From contig NZ_CACSJP010000003.1 of NCBI RefSeq assembly GCF_902706095.1, positions 124,001 to 188,000 of the forward strand: a stretch of DNA of 64,000 nt. Reading direction: 5' to 3'. Numbering within the stretch: position 1 is the stretch's first letter; every line of letters starts with the position of its first letter. Positions 27,901 through 35,663 of the stretch are shown here, one piece after another. The translations under genes and the position numbers were made by a program. Below the pieces are notes generated by a model that made no database searches, was not told where the DNA came from, and saw only the letters and a list, made by a program, of their open reading frames with translations. This stretch comes from Rhizobium sp. 18065 (GTDB lineage: Bacteria > Pseudomonadota > Alphaproteobacteria > Rhizobiales > Rhizobiaceae).

Positions 27901-28040
27901 GTCTTGTCGTGGCGGCCGCACTGACCCTGGTGTTTCTGCCGGCCCTCTATGTGCTGTGGTTTCGCATTCCAGCGGAGCTTGGAACAGCAAAGAACGATGA
28001 GCCGCAGCCGCACACAGCGGCAGTCGGCGCGCAGAGTTGA
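24945..28040 (+). CDS. RND efflux pump permease (AcrB/HAE-type)
   Basis: A 1031-residue inner-membrane drug/proton antiporter. It has twelve predicted transmembrane helices in the RND pattern: TM1 (LIVFLVVISAIAGVVSYI), two large periplasmic loops and two six-helix bundles. The proton-relay aspartates are present as LMIDDTMVTVE in TM4. The equivalent TM10 region reads IGMITRNSVVLID, with Arg-Asn rather than the Lys-Asn of AcrB. No outer-membrane TolC-like gene follows, so an unlinked channel must complete the pump. Substrate unknown. Confidence 0.93.
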   Translation: MNEGFNLSEWAIRRQSLIVFLVVISAIAGVVSYINLGRDEDPEFTFKTMIVSAAWPGGTIEQTADQITDRLERTLEEVPNLDNLRSLTTAGQSVIYVTLDDSTPPDQVGESWYQTRKKVGDMQATLPAGVRGPFFNDDFGDTFGIIYSLSSDGFSDREVRDWAYEARNRLLKVENIGKIQLIGTQDETIYIEFSTERLASLGLSAATVVNTIQAQNAVLPSGLMTTEQDRTILQVSGSLVDENDIRKLNIPTASGFVRLGDIASVVRATVDPPQPRFRVKGKPAIGIAISMASGGDILQLGQNIDATMRQFENDLPIGINLSHVASQPEVVENAIRGFTTSLGQAVVIVLGVSFLALGVRAGLAVAVSIPLVLALTFLFMDITGIALQRVSLGALIIALTLMIDDTMVTVETMMAKLEEGWDRVKAASHAYKTTAFPMLAGTLVTIAGFIPVGFASSSSGEYARSLFFVIGFSLIVSWLVAVLLTPVVGLAVLKSGAATGEKQDGPVIRGFKNFLHTCMRLRVMVILGTVAMFVLALLGSQAMNRQFFPASDRPELILQLTLPQNASQAATAAEVAKVEEVLAADEDVADWSFYIGSDPVRFYLSMDLQAPAPSRAQAVVIAKSVEARDALQKRLQSELDERMPDIIVRVSPLEMGPPVGWPIQYRVSGADIPGVRNVAWQVADAIAQVPGVVEPNLDWNEPVRKVVINVDQDRARLVGLNSAVIAQTLFATASGVPITQVRDSIYLVNVVARANAEERVDVNTLRQLQIPVGPNHTIPLSSIATIEYQTTQPIIWRRDSSTTITVQADVAEGVMAAGVVEAAQDKIEELRLANPDYVIEVGGAVEGAEEGLASVLEMLPLMGIIILIVLMFQLQSVQRLLLVVSVVPLGLIGVVLIMLVTNTPVGFIAVLGMIALIGMITRNSVVLIDQIDIRMEEQGPSWQGVIEVTAQRLRPVFLTAGSTILGMLPIIRDPFWSPLAFTVIGGLVVAAALTLVFLPALYVLWFRIPAELGTAKNDEPQPHTAAVGAQS

Positions 28041-28440
28041 TCTTTCTGTGGGCCGTCTCCCGAGATGCACTGCCGCGGACCCTGTGTCGCGGCAGATCAG
28101 TTTTCGACCATGTTCTGGCACACGAAACCGTATTGCGGCACCGCACATGTGGCCGGCCGTTCCGCGCATCACGCGGACGCAATGCATAGTCTTGGGATTC
28201 ATGGCTAATTGCTTCTGGGTGTTGGCCACCTGATACTTCCGTATCTGCTCATGCGCTTGGTCAATTTTGTTGTTCAATGGGGCATTCATTGCCGGAATCG
28301 GCCCCTAGCTTCAGTGCTTTGGTGTCGAAGGTGCCAGCCGATTTGAAGCCTCTTCGTTCAGGAGGAACCTCCACCGTTTTGCGCCGGGTCGGGATGTGTG
28401 CTCGCATGATGTCTATGGCTTCAATAGGGGAGGCAATGAT
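28041..28440. other. Intergenic region after the RND operon, with a terminator-like hairpin
   Basis: 400 bases. CTGCCGCG (28070-28077) pairs with CGCGGCAG (28088-28095) around a 10-base loop and is followed by ATCAGTTTTC, a plausible imperfect terminator for the efflux operon. The AraC-type gene has GGGGAGG at 28427-28433. No gene is supported here. Confidence 0.5.
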
Positions 28441-29586
28441 ATGAGGTTCCACCAGAGCAATACCACGCTTGCCGGGTCGGCTGCTTTGATGCCCCATCCG
28501 CCGCTCGGTGCCGGGGGGCGTCCAGGGTGTAACATTGATTACGCCATTGACCGGTCGCCTGGATTGCCATGCTTCGAACTGAGCACGGACGGATTTGATC
28601 ATTCTGCTCAGTTCGCGGTCTGGCATGACAGTTTTGCGCCGATGCTCGAATTAACACGGACGGGCAGCACTGAGGAGAGGTTTCACGGGAGGCAGAAGAT
28701 CTGGGATCTGGGCAATCTTGTTTTTGCTGAGATCAGCACCGATGAACTTGGCTTTGCCAGCCTGCCCGGACACGTCCGGCGTGAGCCGCTCGATCACTGG
28801 ACGGTTACCTTGCTGAAATCAGGCAGGATCAGGACCGATTGCGCAAGAAGGACATTTGCCGCCGGCCCCGGCGAGGTTCAAATCCACTCCCTTGGTCGCA
28901 GTTTTTCTGGTGCTGTCTCGAGAAGCGAGATGCTGATGCTGTTTGTGCCGCGCGACTTCTCCCACGAGGCCGCCGTTGCGCTGAGTGCCGCGGAACTTTC
29001 AAAGCTTGGTACGGGAATGGGCCACCTCTTCTCGGACTATCTCGTCGGGATGGCGAACCATCTGCCGTTGCTCACCCAGGCTGAGGTGCCGGATCTGGTC
29101 GCGGCCACCAACGCGATGATCCTCGCCTGTGTGTCTCCGTCGGTCGACAACATCGAAGCCGCAGAGGAGCCGATTGCGACTGTACTTCTGGAAAAAGCCA
29201 GGCAGTTCGTTCAAAAAAGACTGTTCGATCCGGAACTGGCGAGCGAGTCAGTTCGACGAGAACTCGGCATTTCACGAACACGGCTGTACAATCTCTTCGA
29301 ACCCTTCGGCGGGGTAATGCATTACATTCAGCATCGCCGGCTGCTTGGAGCCCATTCATCCCTGACCGATCCCGACGATCAGCGTCTCATCCTCGAAATT
29401 GCCGAGAAGCACGGCTTTTCGGATGGCGCAGAGTTCAGCCGCGCTTTCAAGCGTGCCTTCGGGTACAGTCCAAGTGATGCGCGCCGCGGCGGTAAGGGCC
29501 GCGTGCCATGCCCCCAGGACCGTCGTCGTGATGATTGCCCGGCCACGGGCCGGTTGGGTACGCTCCTGCGCCGATTGCAGGGTTAG
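28441..29586 (+). CDS. AraC-family transcriptional regulator (AraC-binding-like N-domain)
   Basis: A 381-residue regulator. The start at 28441 follows an excellent GGGGAGG ribosome-binding site. The N-terminal about 200 residues form the AraC_binding_2-type sensor (VWHDSFAPMLEL, then RREPLDHWTVTLLKSGRIRTDC). The C-terminal region has the two AraC helix-turn-helix elements: SVRRELGISRTRLYNLFEPFG and ILEIAEKHGFSDGAEFSRAFKRAFGYSPSDAR. Such regulators usually respond to small aromatic or amino-acid-derived molecules. Neighbours on the same strand are the RND pump upstream and a dipeptidase downstream, both separated by more than 400 bases, so the target is uncertain. Confidence 0.88.
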   Translation: MRFHQSNTTLAGSAALMPHPPLGAGGRPGCNIDYAIDRSPGLPCFELSTDGFDHSAQFAVWHDSFAPMLELTRTGSTEERFHGRQKIWDLGNLVFAEISTDELGFASLPGHVRREPLDHWTVTLLKSGRIRTDCARRTFAAGPGEVQIHSLGRSFSGAVSRSEMLMLFVPRDFSHEAAVALSAAELSKLGTGMGHLFSDYLVGMANHLPLLTQAEVPDLVAATNAMILACVSPSVDNIEAAEEPIATVLLEKARQFVQKRLFDPELASESVRRELGISRTRLYNLFEPFGGVMHYIQHRRLLGAHSSLTDPDDQRLILEIAEKHGFSDGAEFSRAFKRAFGYSPSDARRGGKGRVPCPQDRRRDDCPATGRLGTLLRRLQG

Positions 29587-30023
29587 CCGCTTTCACATTT
29601 TACGCTGGTCACCACCCGCGGTGCGGCTGTGTCGTCGGTTTGCGGCAATGGTGCGTTGTTTCGCCATGTCCGGAACCGTTCCTGCAAAGTCCTTTGCACG
29701 CGGACGTGCTGCCGCTACGGCGGTTTGCCAGCATCCACAGTCATTCCATACACCGGTCGCGAATACGGCGACACCGTGCCCGGCGCTCGCTGGCCGCGCA
29801 TTCAATCATGCGGATGCACGAGGACTTGCATCCATTGCGGATCATTCGTAGACCACGACCCCGATGCAATGACATGGGCGCGGGACTTGCGACGATCCAG
29901 GCGCAGGGCTTTCATCTTGCCTTTCAAGCGCAGGATCTGCGCCACGACTTGGTCGGAGCCGACGGACATGTTTTGTCGCGGGCATGAAGAAATCTAGGAA
30001 ATCACAGTGTGACGGAGGCAGAT
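29587..30023. other. Intergenic region upstream of the dipeptidase gene
   Basis: 437 bases with no recognisable gene, repeat or terminator. The dipeptidase ribosome-binding site is GGAGG at 30014-30018. Short open frames here lack coding character. Confidence 0.35.
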
Positions 30024-31082
30024 ATGGCGGTGGCAGGCAGAGTGGATGAGCTGGTCAGAATTCCCGTATTCGACGGCCACAACGACATCCTGTCACGTCT
30101 GATGCATGAGGGACGCGAAGGTGCCGAGACGCGGGTTCTGAAAGGAAGTGCCGGCATGCAGGTCGATATGCCCAAGGCGCGGGAAGGCGGTCTCGCTGGC
30201 GGTCTTTGCGCTATCTATGTCCCGTCGCCAGCATGGGGCCTCGATGCAAACGGCGACTTGCCGCGCGTCGAGCGTTTGTCTGCGCTTGATCAGACAATCG
30301 CGCAGGCCGCCCTGCTCAGCCGGATAGCCGAACAGTCGGACGGTGCCTTCAGCATCTGCACTTCGGTGGCAGACATTCGCGCAGCGATGGAAAAGGAAAG
30401 CTTTGCCGCCGTCTTCCACATTGAAGGTATCGAGGCTGCCGGGCCGGATCTTGAACTGATCCATGTTTTGCATGCGGCCGGCCTTCGCACGCTCGGCCCG
30501 GTGTGGAGCCGGCCAAACATCTTTGCCCATGGCGTGCCATTCCGTTTCAATCATGACCCGGATATCGGACCGGGCCTGTCCGACGCCGGGCGCGATCTTA
30601 TCCGCTTGTGCAATCGGCTTAGGATTATGGTTGATCTTTCACACATGAACGATGCCGGTTTCTGGGACGTTGCAAAAATCTCCGATGCGCCGCTGGTCGC
30701 TTCGCATTCGAACGCCTTCGCCATCTGCCCGCATAGCCGCAACGCGACGGATCGGCAGCTCGACGCGATCCGCGACACTGGCGGCTTGATCGGCCTGAAT
30801 TTTGGCGTCAAGTTCCTCCATCCGGACGGTAAGGCCGACGCCGACATGGACATCTCCGTGATGGTGCGCCACGTCGACTATCTGGTCGGCCGGGTCGGCA
30901 TTGACCATGTCGGCCTTGGATCGGATTTCGATGGCACACTGATTTCGAAGAGGATAGGCGATGCAACCGGTTTGCCTCGTCTGCTCGGCGCCTTGCGAAC
31001 GGCCGGTTATGACGATGCGGCACTGACCAGGATCGCGCATGGCAACTGGCTGTCGCTGCTGGAGCGAACCTGGGGCGCCTGA
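30024..31082 (+). CDS. M19-family dipeptidase (membrane/renal dipeptidase-like)
   Basis: A 352-residue binuclear zinc dipeptidase of the amidohydrolase fold. Zinc ligands are visible as FDGHNDILSRLM (HxD), HIEGIE (bridging Glu), DLSHMND and SHSNAFAICPHSRN. The conserved Asp region is GLGSDFDG. The ATG at 30024 is preferred to a GTG five codons upstream because GGAGG lies 5 bases before it. There is no signal peptide, so the bacterial enzyme is probably cytoplasmic. M19 enzymes cleave dipeptides, including ones with a C-terminal D-residue. It lies convergent to glnT. Confidence 0.88.
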   Translation: MAVAGRVDELVRIPVFDGHNDILSRLMHEGREGAETRVLKGSAGMQVDMPKAREGGLAGGLCAIYVPSPAWGLDANGDLPRVERLSALDQTIAQAALLSRIAEQSDGAFSICTSVADIRAAMEKESFAAVFHIEGIEAAGPDLELIHVLHAAGLRTLGPVWSRPNIFAHGVPFRFNHDPDIGPGLSDAGRDLIRLCNRLRIMVDLSHMNDAGFWDVAKISDAPLVASHSNAFAICPHSRNATDRQLDAIRDTGGLIGLNFGVKFLHPDGKADADMDISVMVRHVDYLVGRVGIDHVGLGSDFDGTLISKRIGDATGLPRLLGALRTAGYDDAALTRIAHGNWLSLLERTWGA

Positions 31083-31205
31083 CGGCATTGGCAAAGGGCG
31101 TCCATGCCAGTTGCCTGCAACCTGTTTTGGCCACTGATTGCTCTCGCGCCGGGTTGGTCACCCGGTTGCAGCGCTTGGGTACGCAGACCGCACACCGGGG
31201 ATCAC

Positions 31206-32513
31206 TCAGATATCGAGCGTGGTTTGGTGCTCCCAGCGGGTGAACTGCGCGCAGTAACTGCTCCACTCTCCATGCTTGAGCTTGAGATAGGCAATGGAAA
31301 ATTCCATCCCGAGAGCGGCCTGAAGTTCCTTGTCCGCCTCGTAGGCGCGTAGCGCATCGAGCAGGTTGAGCGGCAGTTTCGGCGCATCTTTGACCATGTG
31401 GCCATCTCGGTACATGTCGATGTCGTGATGCGGACCCGGATCGGCATTGCTTTTCAGGCCGTTCAGACCCGCCGCGATGATGATCGCCTGCAACAGGTAG
31501 GGATTGACTGCCCCGTCAGGCAGGCGAAGCTCGAAACGGCCTGGTCCCGGCACGCGCACCATGTGGGTGCGGTTGTTGCCGGTCCAGGTCACGGTATTGG
31601 GTGCCCAGGTCGCGCCGGAGACGGTACGCGGCGCGTTGATGCGCTTGTAGGAATTGACGGTCGGGTTGGTGATTGCTGCGAGCGCCGACGCGTGGCGCAT
31701 GATGCCGCCGAGGAAGGTCTTGCCCTTGACGGACAGGCCAAACGGCATGGCCTTGTCGGCAAAAGCATTGATCTTGCCGTCATTGTCCCAAACCGAGATA
31801 TGGGCATGGCAGCCGTTGCCGGTCAGGCCCTTGAACGGCTTGGGCATGAAAGTGGCCCGCAGGCCGTGTTTTTCGGCGACCGACTTGACCATGAACTTGA
31901 AGAAGGAGTGCTTGTCGGCCGTCGTCAGGGCGTCGTCATATTCCCAGTTCATCTCGAACTGGCCATTCGCGTCCTCATGGTCGTTCTGGTAGGGCTTCCA
32001 GCCCAGTTCGAGCATGTAGTCGCAGATTTCGGCGATCACGTCATAGCGGCGCATCAGGGCCTGCTGGTCATAGCAGGGCTTTTCGGCAGTATCGAACTCG
32101 TCCGAGATCTTCTCGCCATCGGCGGAAATCAGGAAGAATTCAGGCTCGACGCCGGTCTTGACGCGCAGGCCCAACTCGGCGGCTTCTGCGACAAGTCGTT
32201 TCAGCATGACGCGCGGCGCCTGATCGACCGGCTTGTCGTCCATCACGCAATCGGCGGCGACCCAGGCAACATCCTTCTTCCAGGGCAGTTGGATGACCGA
32301 AGACGGGTCCGGCACGGCGAAGAGGTCGGGATGGGCTGGTGTCAGGTCGAGCCAGGTGGCGAAACCGGCGAAGCCAGCACCGTCCTTCTGCATGTCGGCG
32401 ATTGCCTGCGTCGGCACGAGCTTGGCGCGCTGGGCACCGAACAGGTCGGTGTAACTGATCATGAAATATTTGATGCCGCGCTCGGCGGCGAATTTTGACA
32501 GGTCCTGTGTCAC
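31206..32513 (-). CDS. glnT: Glutamine synthetase type III-like / gamma-glutamylmethylamide synthetase-like
   Basis: A 435-residue ATP-dependent ligase of the rhizobial GlnT group. It joins glutamate with ammonia, or in the closely related GmaS enzymes with methylamine. The GS catalytic motifs are VEPEFFLI (metal Glu), NDHEDANGQFEMNW, GNGCHAHISVW and the substrate loop NNRTHMVRVPGPGRFELRLPDGAVNPYL. The start codon is GTG at 32513 behind a GGGGA-type site. An 85-base gap containing a strong hairpin separates it from glxD. Sequence alone cannot separate GlnT from GmaS; no N-methylglutamate dehydrogenase genes are nearby. Confidence 0.85.
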   Translation of the reverse strand: MTQDLSKFAAERGIKYFMISYTDLFGAQRAKLVPTQAIADMQKDGAGFAGFATWLDLTPAHPDLFAVPDPSSVIQLPWKKDVAWVAADCVMDDKPVDQAPRVMLKRLVAEAAELGLRVKTGVEPEFFLISADGEKISDEFDTAEKPCYDQQALMRRYDVIAEICDYMLELGWKPYQNDHEDANGQFEMNWEYDDALTTADKHSFFKFMVKSVAEKHGLRATFMPKPFKGLTGNGCHAHISVWDNDGKINAFADKAMPFGLSVKGKTFLGGIMRHASALAAITNPTVNSYKRINAPRTVSGATWAPNTVTWTGNNRTHMVRVPGPGRFELRLPDGAVNPYLLQAIIIAAGLNGLKSNADPGPHHDIDMYRDGHMVKDAPKLPLNLLDALRAYEADKELQAALGMEFSIAYLKLKHGEWSSYCAQFTRWEHQTTLDI

Positions 32514-32556
32514 GTCGTTCCCCTGTTTTTATGGATTGAGACACATGTTGAATAGA

Positions 32557-32593
32557 AAATGGCCGTATCCCTGGGAGAAGGATACGGCCATTT
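32557..32593 (-). terminator. Strong intercistronic hairpin between glxD and glnT
   Basis: A perfect 14-bp stem (AAATGGCCGTATCC at 32557-32570, complement at 32580-32593) with a 9-base loop lies 6 bases after the glxD stop. On the minus strand it is followed by TTCTATTC, giving a partial T tract. It could terminate, attenuate, or protect the upstream message and so set the glxBCD to glnT ratio. Confidence 0.78.
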
Positions 32594-32598
32594 CGGTG

Positions 32599-33927
32599 TT
32601 AAAAGCCTCCCTTGCCGGGATACCAGCTGGTGCCGGCGAGCGGGATCTGTGCCATGGCGGCAGCTTCCATGGTCAGCGCGCAAAGATCTTCCGGCTCGAG
32701 ATTGTGCAGTCTGTTCTTGCCGCAGGCCCGCGCGATCGTCTGGGCTTCCAGCGTCATGACCTTCAGATAGTTGGCAAGCCGACGACCGGCCGCAACAGGA
32801 TCAAGGCGCGCGGCGAGTTCAGGATCCTGCGTCGTGATACCGGCCGGATCCTTTCCCTCGTGCCAGTCGTCATAGGCGCCGGCAGTGGTGCCGAGTTGTC
32901 TGTATTCCTCTTCCCACTTCGGGTCGTTGTCGCCGATGGCAACCAGCGCCGCGGTGCCGATTGCCACCGCATCGGCCCCCAACGCCAGCGCTTTCGCAAC
33001 ATCTGCGCCCGAGCGGATGCCGCCGGAGATGATCAATTGCACCTTGCGGTGCATGCCGAGATCCTGCAGTGCCTGGACGGCGGGGCGGATGCAGGCGAGC
33101 GTCGGCATGCCGACATTCTCGATGAACACGTCCTGGGTGGCGGCCGTGCCACCCTGCATGCCATCGAGCACGACAACGTCGGCGCCGGCCTTCACGGCAA
33201 GCGCGGTGTCGTAATAGGGCCGTGCGCCGCCGACCTTGATGTAGATCGGCTTTTCCCAGTCGGTGATCTCGCGCAATTCGAGGATCTTGATTTCGAGATC
33301 GTCCGGGCCTGTCCAGTCAGGGTGGCGGCAGGCTGAGCGCTGGTCGATGCCCTTTGGCAGGTTGCGCATGTTGGCGACGCGATCGGAGATCTTCTGGCCG
33401 AGCAACATGCCGCCGCCGCCGGGCTTGGCGCCCTGGCCGACTACAATTTCGATGGCATCGGCGCGGCGAAGATCCTTCGGGTTCATGCCGTAGCGCGACG
33501 GCAAGTACTGATAGACCAGCGTCTGGCTATGGCCACGCTCTTCGTCTGTCATGCCGCCGTCGCCTGTCGTGGTCGAGGTGCCGGCGAGCGTTGCACCCCG
33601 GCCAAGCGCTTCCTTGGCATTGCCCGACAGCGCGCCAAACGACATGCCGGCAATGGTGATTGGGGTCTTCAGATGAATCGGGTTCTTGGCAAAACGCGTG
33701 CCGAGCACCACCGATGTGTCGCATTTTTCGCGGTAGCCCTCGAGCGGATAGCGCGAGATTGAGGCGCCGAGAAACAGCAGGTCGTCGAAGTGCGGCACTT
33801 TGCGCTTGGTGCCGCCACCACGGATGTCGTAGATGCCGGTGGCGGCTGCGCGTCGGATTTCGGCCAGCGTATGGTCATCGAAGGTGGCGGATTTGCGCGG
33901 TGGGGTGAAGGGGTTGTGATAGCTCAT
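32599..33927 (-). CDS. glxD: FMN-binding glutamate synthase-like protein (GltB central-domain homologue)
   Basis: A 442-residue stand-alone homologue of the FMN-binding barrel of glutamate synthase. Key stretches are TPITIAGMSFGALSGNAKEALGRG, TTTGDGGMTDEERG, KPGGGGMLLGQKIS and the FMN phosphate loop IISGGIRSGADVAKALALGADAV. A C-terminal CGKNRLHNLEPEDLC region may hold an iron-sulfur ligand set. Together with glxB (amidotransferase) and glxC (GXGXG domain) it rebuilds a split glutamate synthase or an N-methylglutamate synthase (MgsC-like). A 14-base gap separates it from glxC. Confidence 0.87.
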   Translation of the reverse strand: MSYHNPFTPPRKSATFDDHTLAEIRRAAATGIYDIRGGGTKRKVPHFDDLLFLGASISRYPLEGYREKCDTSVVLGTRFAKNPIHLKTPITIAGMSFGALSGNAKEALGRGATLAGTSTTTGDGGMTDEERGHSQTLVYQYLPSRYGMNPKDLRRADAIEIVVGQGAKPGGGGMLLGQKISDRVANMRNLPKGIDQRSACRHPDWTGPDDLEIKILELREITDWEKPIYIKVGGARPYYDTALAVKAGADVVVLDGMQGGTAATQDVFIENVGMPTLACIRPAVQALQDLGMHRKVQLIISGGIRSGADVAKALALGADAVAIGTAALVAIGDNDPKWEEEYRQLGTTAGAYDDWHEGKDPAGITTQDPELAARLDPVAAGRRLANYLKVMTLEAQTIARACGKNRLHNLEPEDLCALTMEAAAMAQIPLAGTSWYPGKGGF

Positions 33928-33941
33928 GGCTGTTCCTCGCC

Positions 33942-34628
33942 TCAGTACGCGTCGGCGTTGTCGATATTGAAATTGTAGAGCTTGCGGGCCGAGCCATAAC
34001 GCTTGAACTCTTCCGGCTTCACATTGGTGATGCCGGCCTGTTGCAGAAGCTCGGCAAGTTTTACCAGATGTTTGGGCTTCATCTGCTTTTCGATACAGTC
34101 GGTTCCCAGGCTTTTGACCTCGCCTCGCACGAAGAGTTTTGCCTCATACAGGCTGTCGCCAAGCGCTTCGCCGGCATCGCCGCAGACGACGAGATGGCCG
34201 GACTGACCCATGAAGGCCGACATGTGGCCGATCGAGCCATGTACGACGATATCGATACCCTTCATCGAGATGCCGCAGCGCGAGGCGGCATTGCCCTTGA
34301 TGACGAGCAGTCCGCCGCGACCGGTCGCGCCCGCATATTGCGAGGCATCGCCTTCGATGACGACGGTGCCAGACATCATGTTTTCGGCAACGCCGGGGCC
34401 GGCGGACCCGTTCACGGTAACCGTGCCGCCATCGTTCATGCCGGCACAGTAATAGCCGACCGAGCCCTTGACCTCGACGGTGACGGCTGTGTCGATGCCG
34501 ACGGCAACAGAATGGCTGCCGCGCGGATTGATGACCTCGAAAGCGGTATCATTGGCGCCCTGGCCGAGTTTGTGCAGGGCGCTGTTGAGTTCGCGCAGCG
34601 GCGTTTGGGAGAGGTCAAAGACGGGCAT
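33942..34628 (-). CDS. glxC: GXGXG-domain protein (GltB C-terminal domain homologue)
   Basis: A 228-residue protein equivalent to the C-terminal beta-helix domain of glutamate synthase. The repeated glycine pattern is clear: GPGVAENMMSGTVVIEGDA, GATGRGGLLVIKGNAA and GQSGHLVVCGDAGEALG. In the complete enzyme this domain positions the other domains and the ammonia tunnel. It lies between glxB (32-base gap) and glxD in the usual rhizobial gene order; the MgsB subunit of N-methylglutamate synthase has the same fold. Confidence 0.88.
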   Translation of the reverse strand: MPVFDLSQTPLRELNSALHKLGQGANDTAFEVINPRGSHSVAVGIDTAVTVEVKGSVGYYCAGMNDGGTVTVNGSAGPGVAENMMSGTVVIEGDASQYAGATGRGGLLVIKGNAASRCGISMKGIDIVVHGSIGHMSAFMGQSGHLVVCGDAGEALGDSLYEAKLFVRGEVKSLGTDCIEKQMKPKHLVKLAELLQQAGITNVKPEEFKRYGSARKLYNFNIDNADAY

Positions 34629-34660
34629 GAGCAGAACTTTCTTGTCGTGAAGGGCAGATG

Positions 34661-35566
34661 TCAGGCCGCCTTTTCGTGATCCCAGAAATAGACGGTGGCT
34701 GGCTCTGGCTCCCAGACGCGGGCAGTCTCGATACCCGGCAGATTGACCAGCGCGCGGTATTCAGAACCGAAAGCCACATATTGGTCGGTCTCGGCCATGA
34801 CGGCAGGCTTGCAGGCGATCGGATCGCGCAAGACGCCGAAACCGGATTTCGTGCCGACGACGAAGGTGAAGAAGCCGTCGAGATCATCGAGCGCGCTGGT
34901 CAACGCCTGTCCCAGATCCTTGCCCTTCGCCATTTCGGCTGTCAGGTAGGCAGCAGCCACTTCGGAATCGTTTTGCGTTTCGAACGTCATGCCGTCGCGG
35001 GTCAGTTCGCGGCGCAGATTGTTGTGGTTCGACAGCGAGCCATTGTGCACCAGGCATTGATCGGCGCCGGTCGAGAACGGATGGGCACCAAGCGTGGTCA
35101 CGGCACTTTCGGTCGCCATGCGCGTATGGCCTATGCCATGCGAACCAGACATCGCGCGCAGGTCAAAGCGGGCAACGACATCTTTCGGCAGGCCGGTTTC
35201 CTTGTAGATTTCGACGCTCTCACCCGAACCCATGAGGCGGACATTGGGGCGGATGTTGGCTAAGACGGCGCGTATGTCGCCAAGCCTTGATGCATCGATT
35301 TCGACCACCGCATGGGTGCTCTTGACGATGACTGATGCTGCAACGCCTGCCTTGCCGAGATCGCTTTCAAGGTCGGAAAAATCGACTGCCGGTTCCGCTG
35401 ACTGCATCGTGACCTTGGCCTTGCCCTCGGCTGCGGCGCCATAGATGGCGATGCCGGCTGAATCCGGTCCTCTGTCGGTCATGATAATCAGCATGTCCGA
35501 CAGCAGTGTCCCGAGCTGTGGTTCGAGCGTCTTGTCCTTGAGGAACAAACCAACGATGCCGCACAT
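34661..35566 (-). CDS. glxB: Class II glutamine amidotransferase subunit
   Basis: A 301-residue Ntn-type glutamine amidotransferase. The start at 35566 is chosen because it places the nucleophile as Met-Cys-Gly-Ile-Val-Gly, so Cys becomes residue 1 after Met removal; upstream extension would block catalysis. Other motifs are TDRGPDSAGIAIYG, GIGHTRMATESAV, LVHNGSLSNHNNLRREL and NDSEVAAAYL. It releases ammonia (or transfers the amide group) to the GlxC/GlxD partners. GGAG precedes the start. First gene of the operon controlled from 35600-35670. Confidence 0.9.
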   Translation of the reverse strand: MCGIVGLFLKDKTLEPQLGTLLSDMLIIMTDRGPDSAGIAIYGAAAEGKAKVTMQSAEPAVDFSDLESDLGKAGVAASVIVKSTHAVVEIDASRLGDIRAVLANIRPNVRLMGSGESVEIYKETGLPKDVVARFDLRAMSGSHGIGHTRMATESAVTTLGAHPFSTGADQCLVHNGSLSNHNNLRRELTRDGMTFETQNDSEVAAAYLTAEMAKGKDLGQALTSALDDLDGFFTFVVGTKSGFGVLRDPIACKPAVMAETDQYVAFGSEYRALVNLPGIETARVWEPEPATVYFWDHEKAA

Positions 35567-35626
35567 GGCCGTCTTCTCCAATTTTCCTTGAAGACAGACC
35601 TAGCAGTGGTCAGTGACGATATCAAT

Positions 35627-35663
35627 CCACAGGAATAATATCTTCCTGGTAAGGAGGTGTCAT
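35627..35663 (-). promoter_or_regulatory. glxBCD promoter with overlapping palindromic operator
   Basis: On the minus strand, ATGACA (ending in the regulator's stop codon) and TATTAT are separated by exactly 17 bases, a good sigma-70-type promoter. The palindrome CAGGAATAATATCTTCCTG (35630-35648 on the plus strand; 6-bp arms, 7-base spacer) covers the -10 element. A bound regulator would occlude RNA polymerase. The XRE-cupin protein encoded just upstream is the natural candidate. Confidence 0.65.

Noticed and set aside
31149..31165. CCGGGT/ACCCGG hairpin between the dipeptidase and glnT as a bidirectional terminator
   Set aside because: Short stem without T tract on either strand; evidence too weak.
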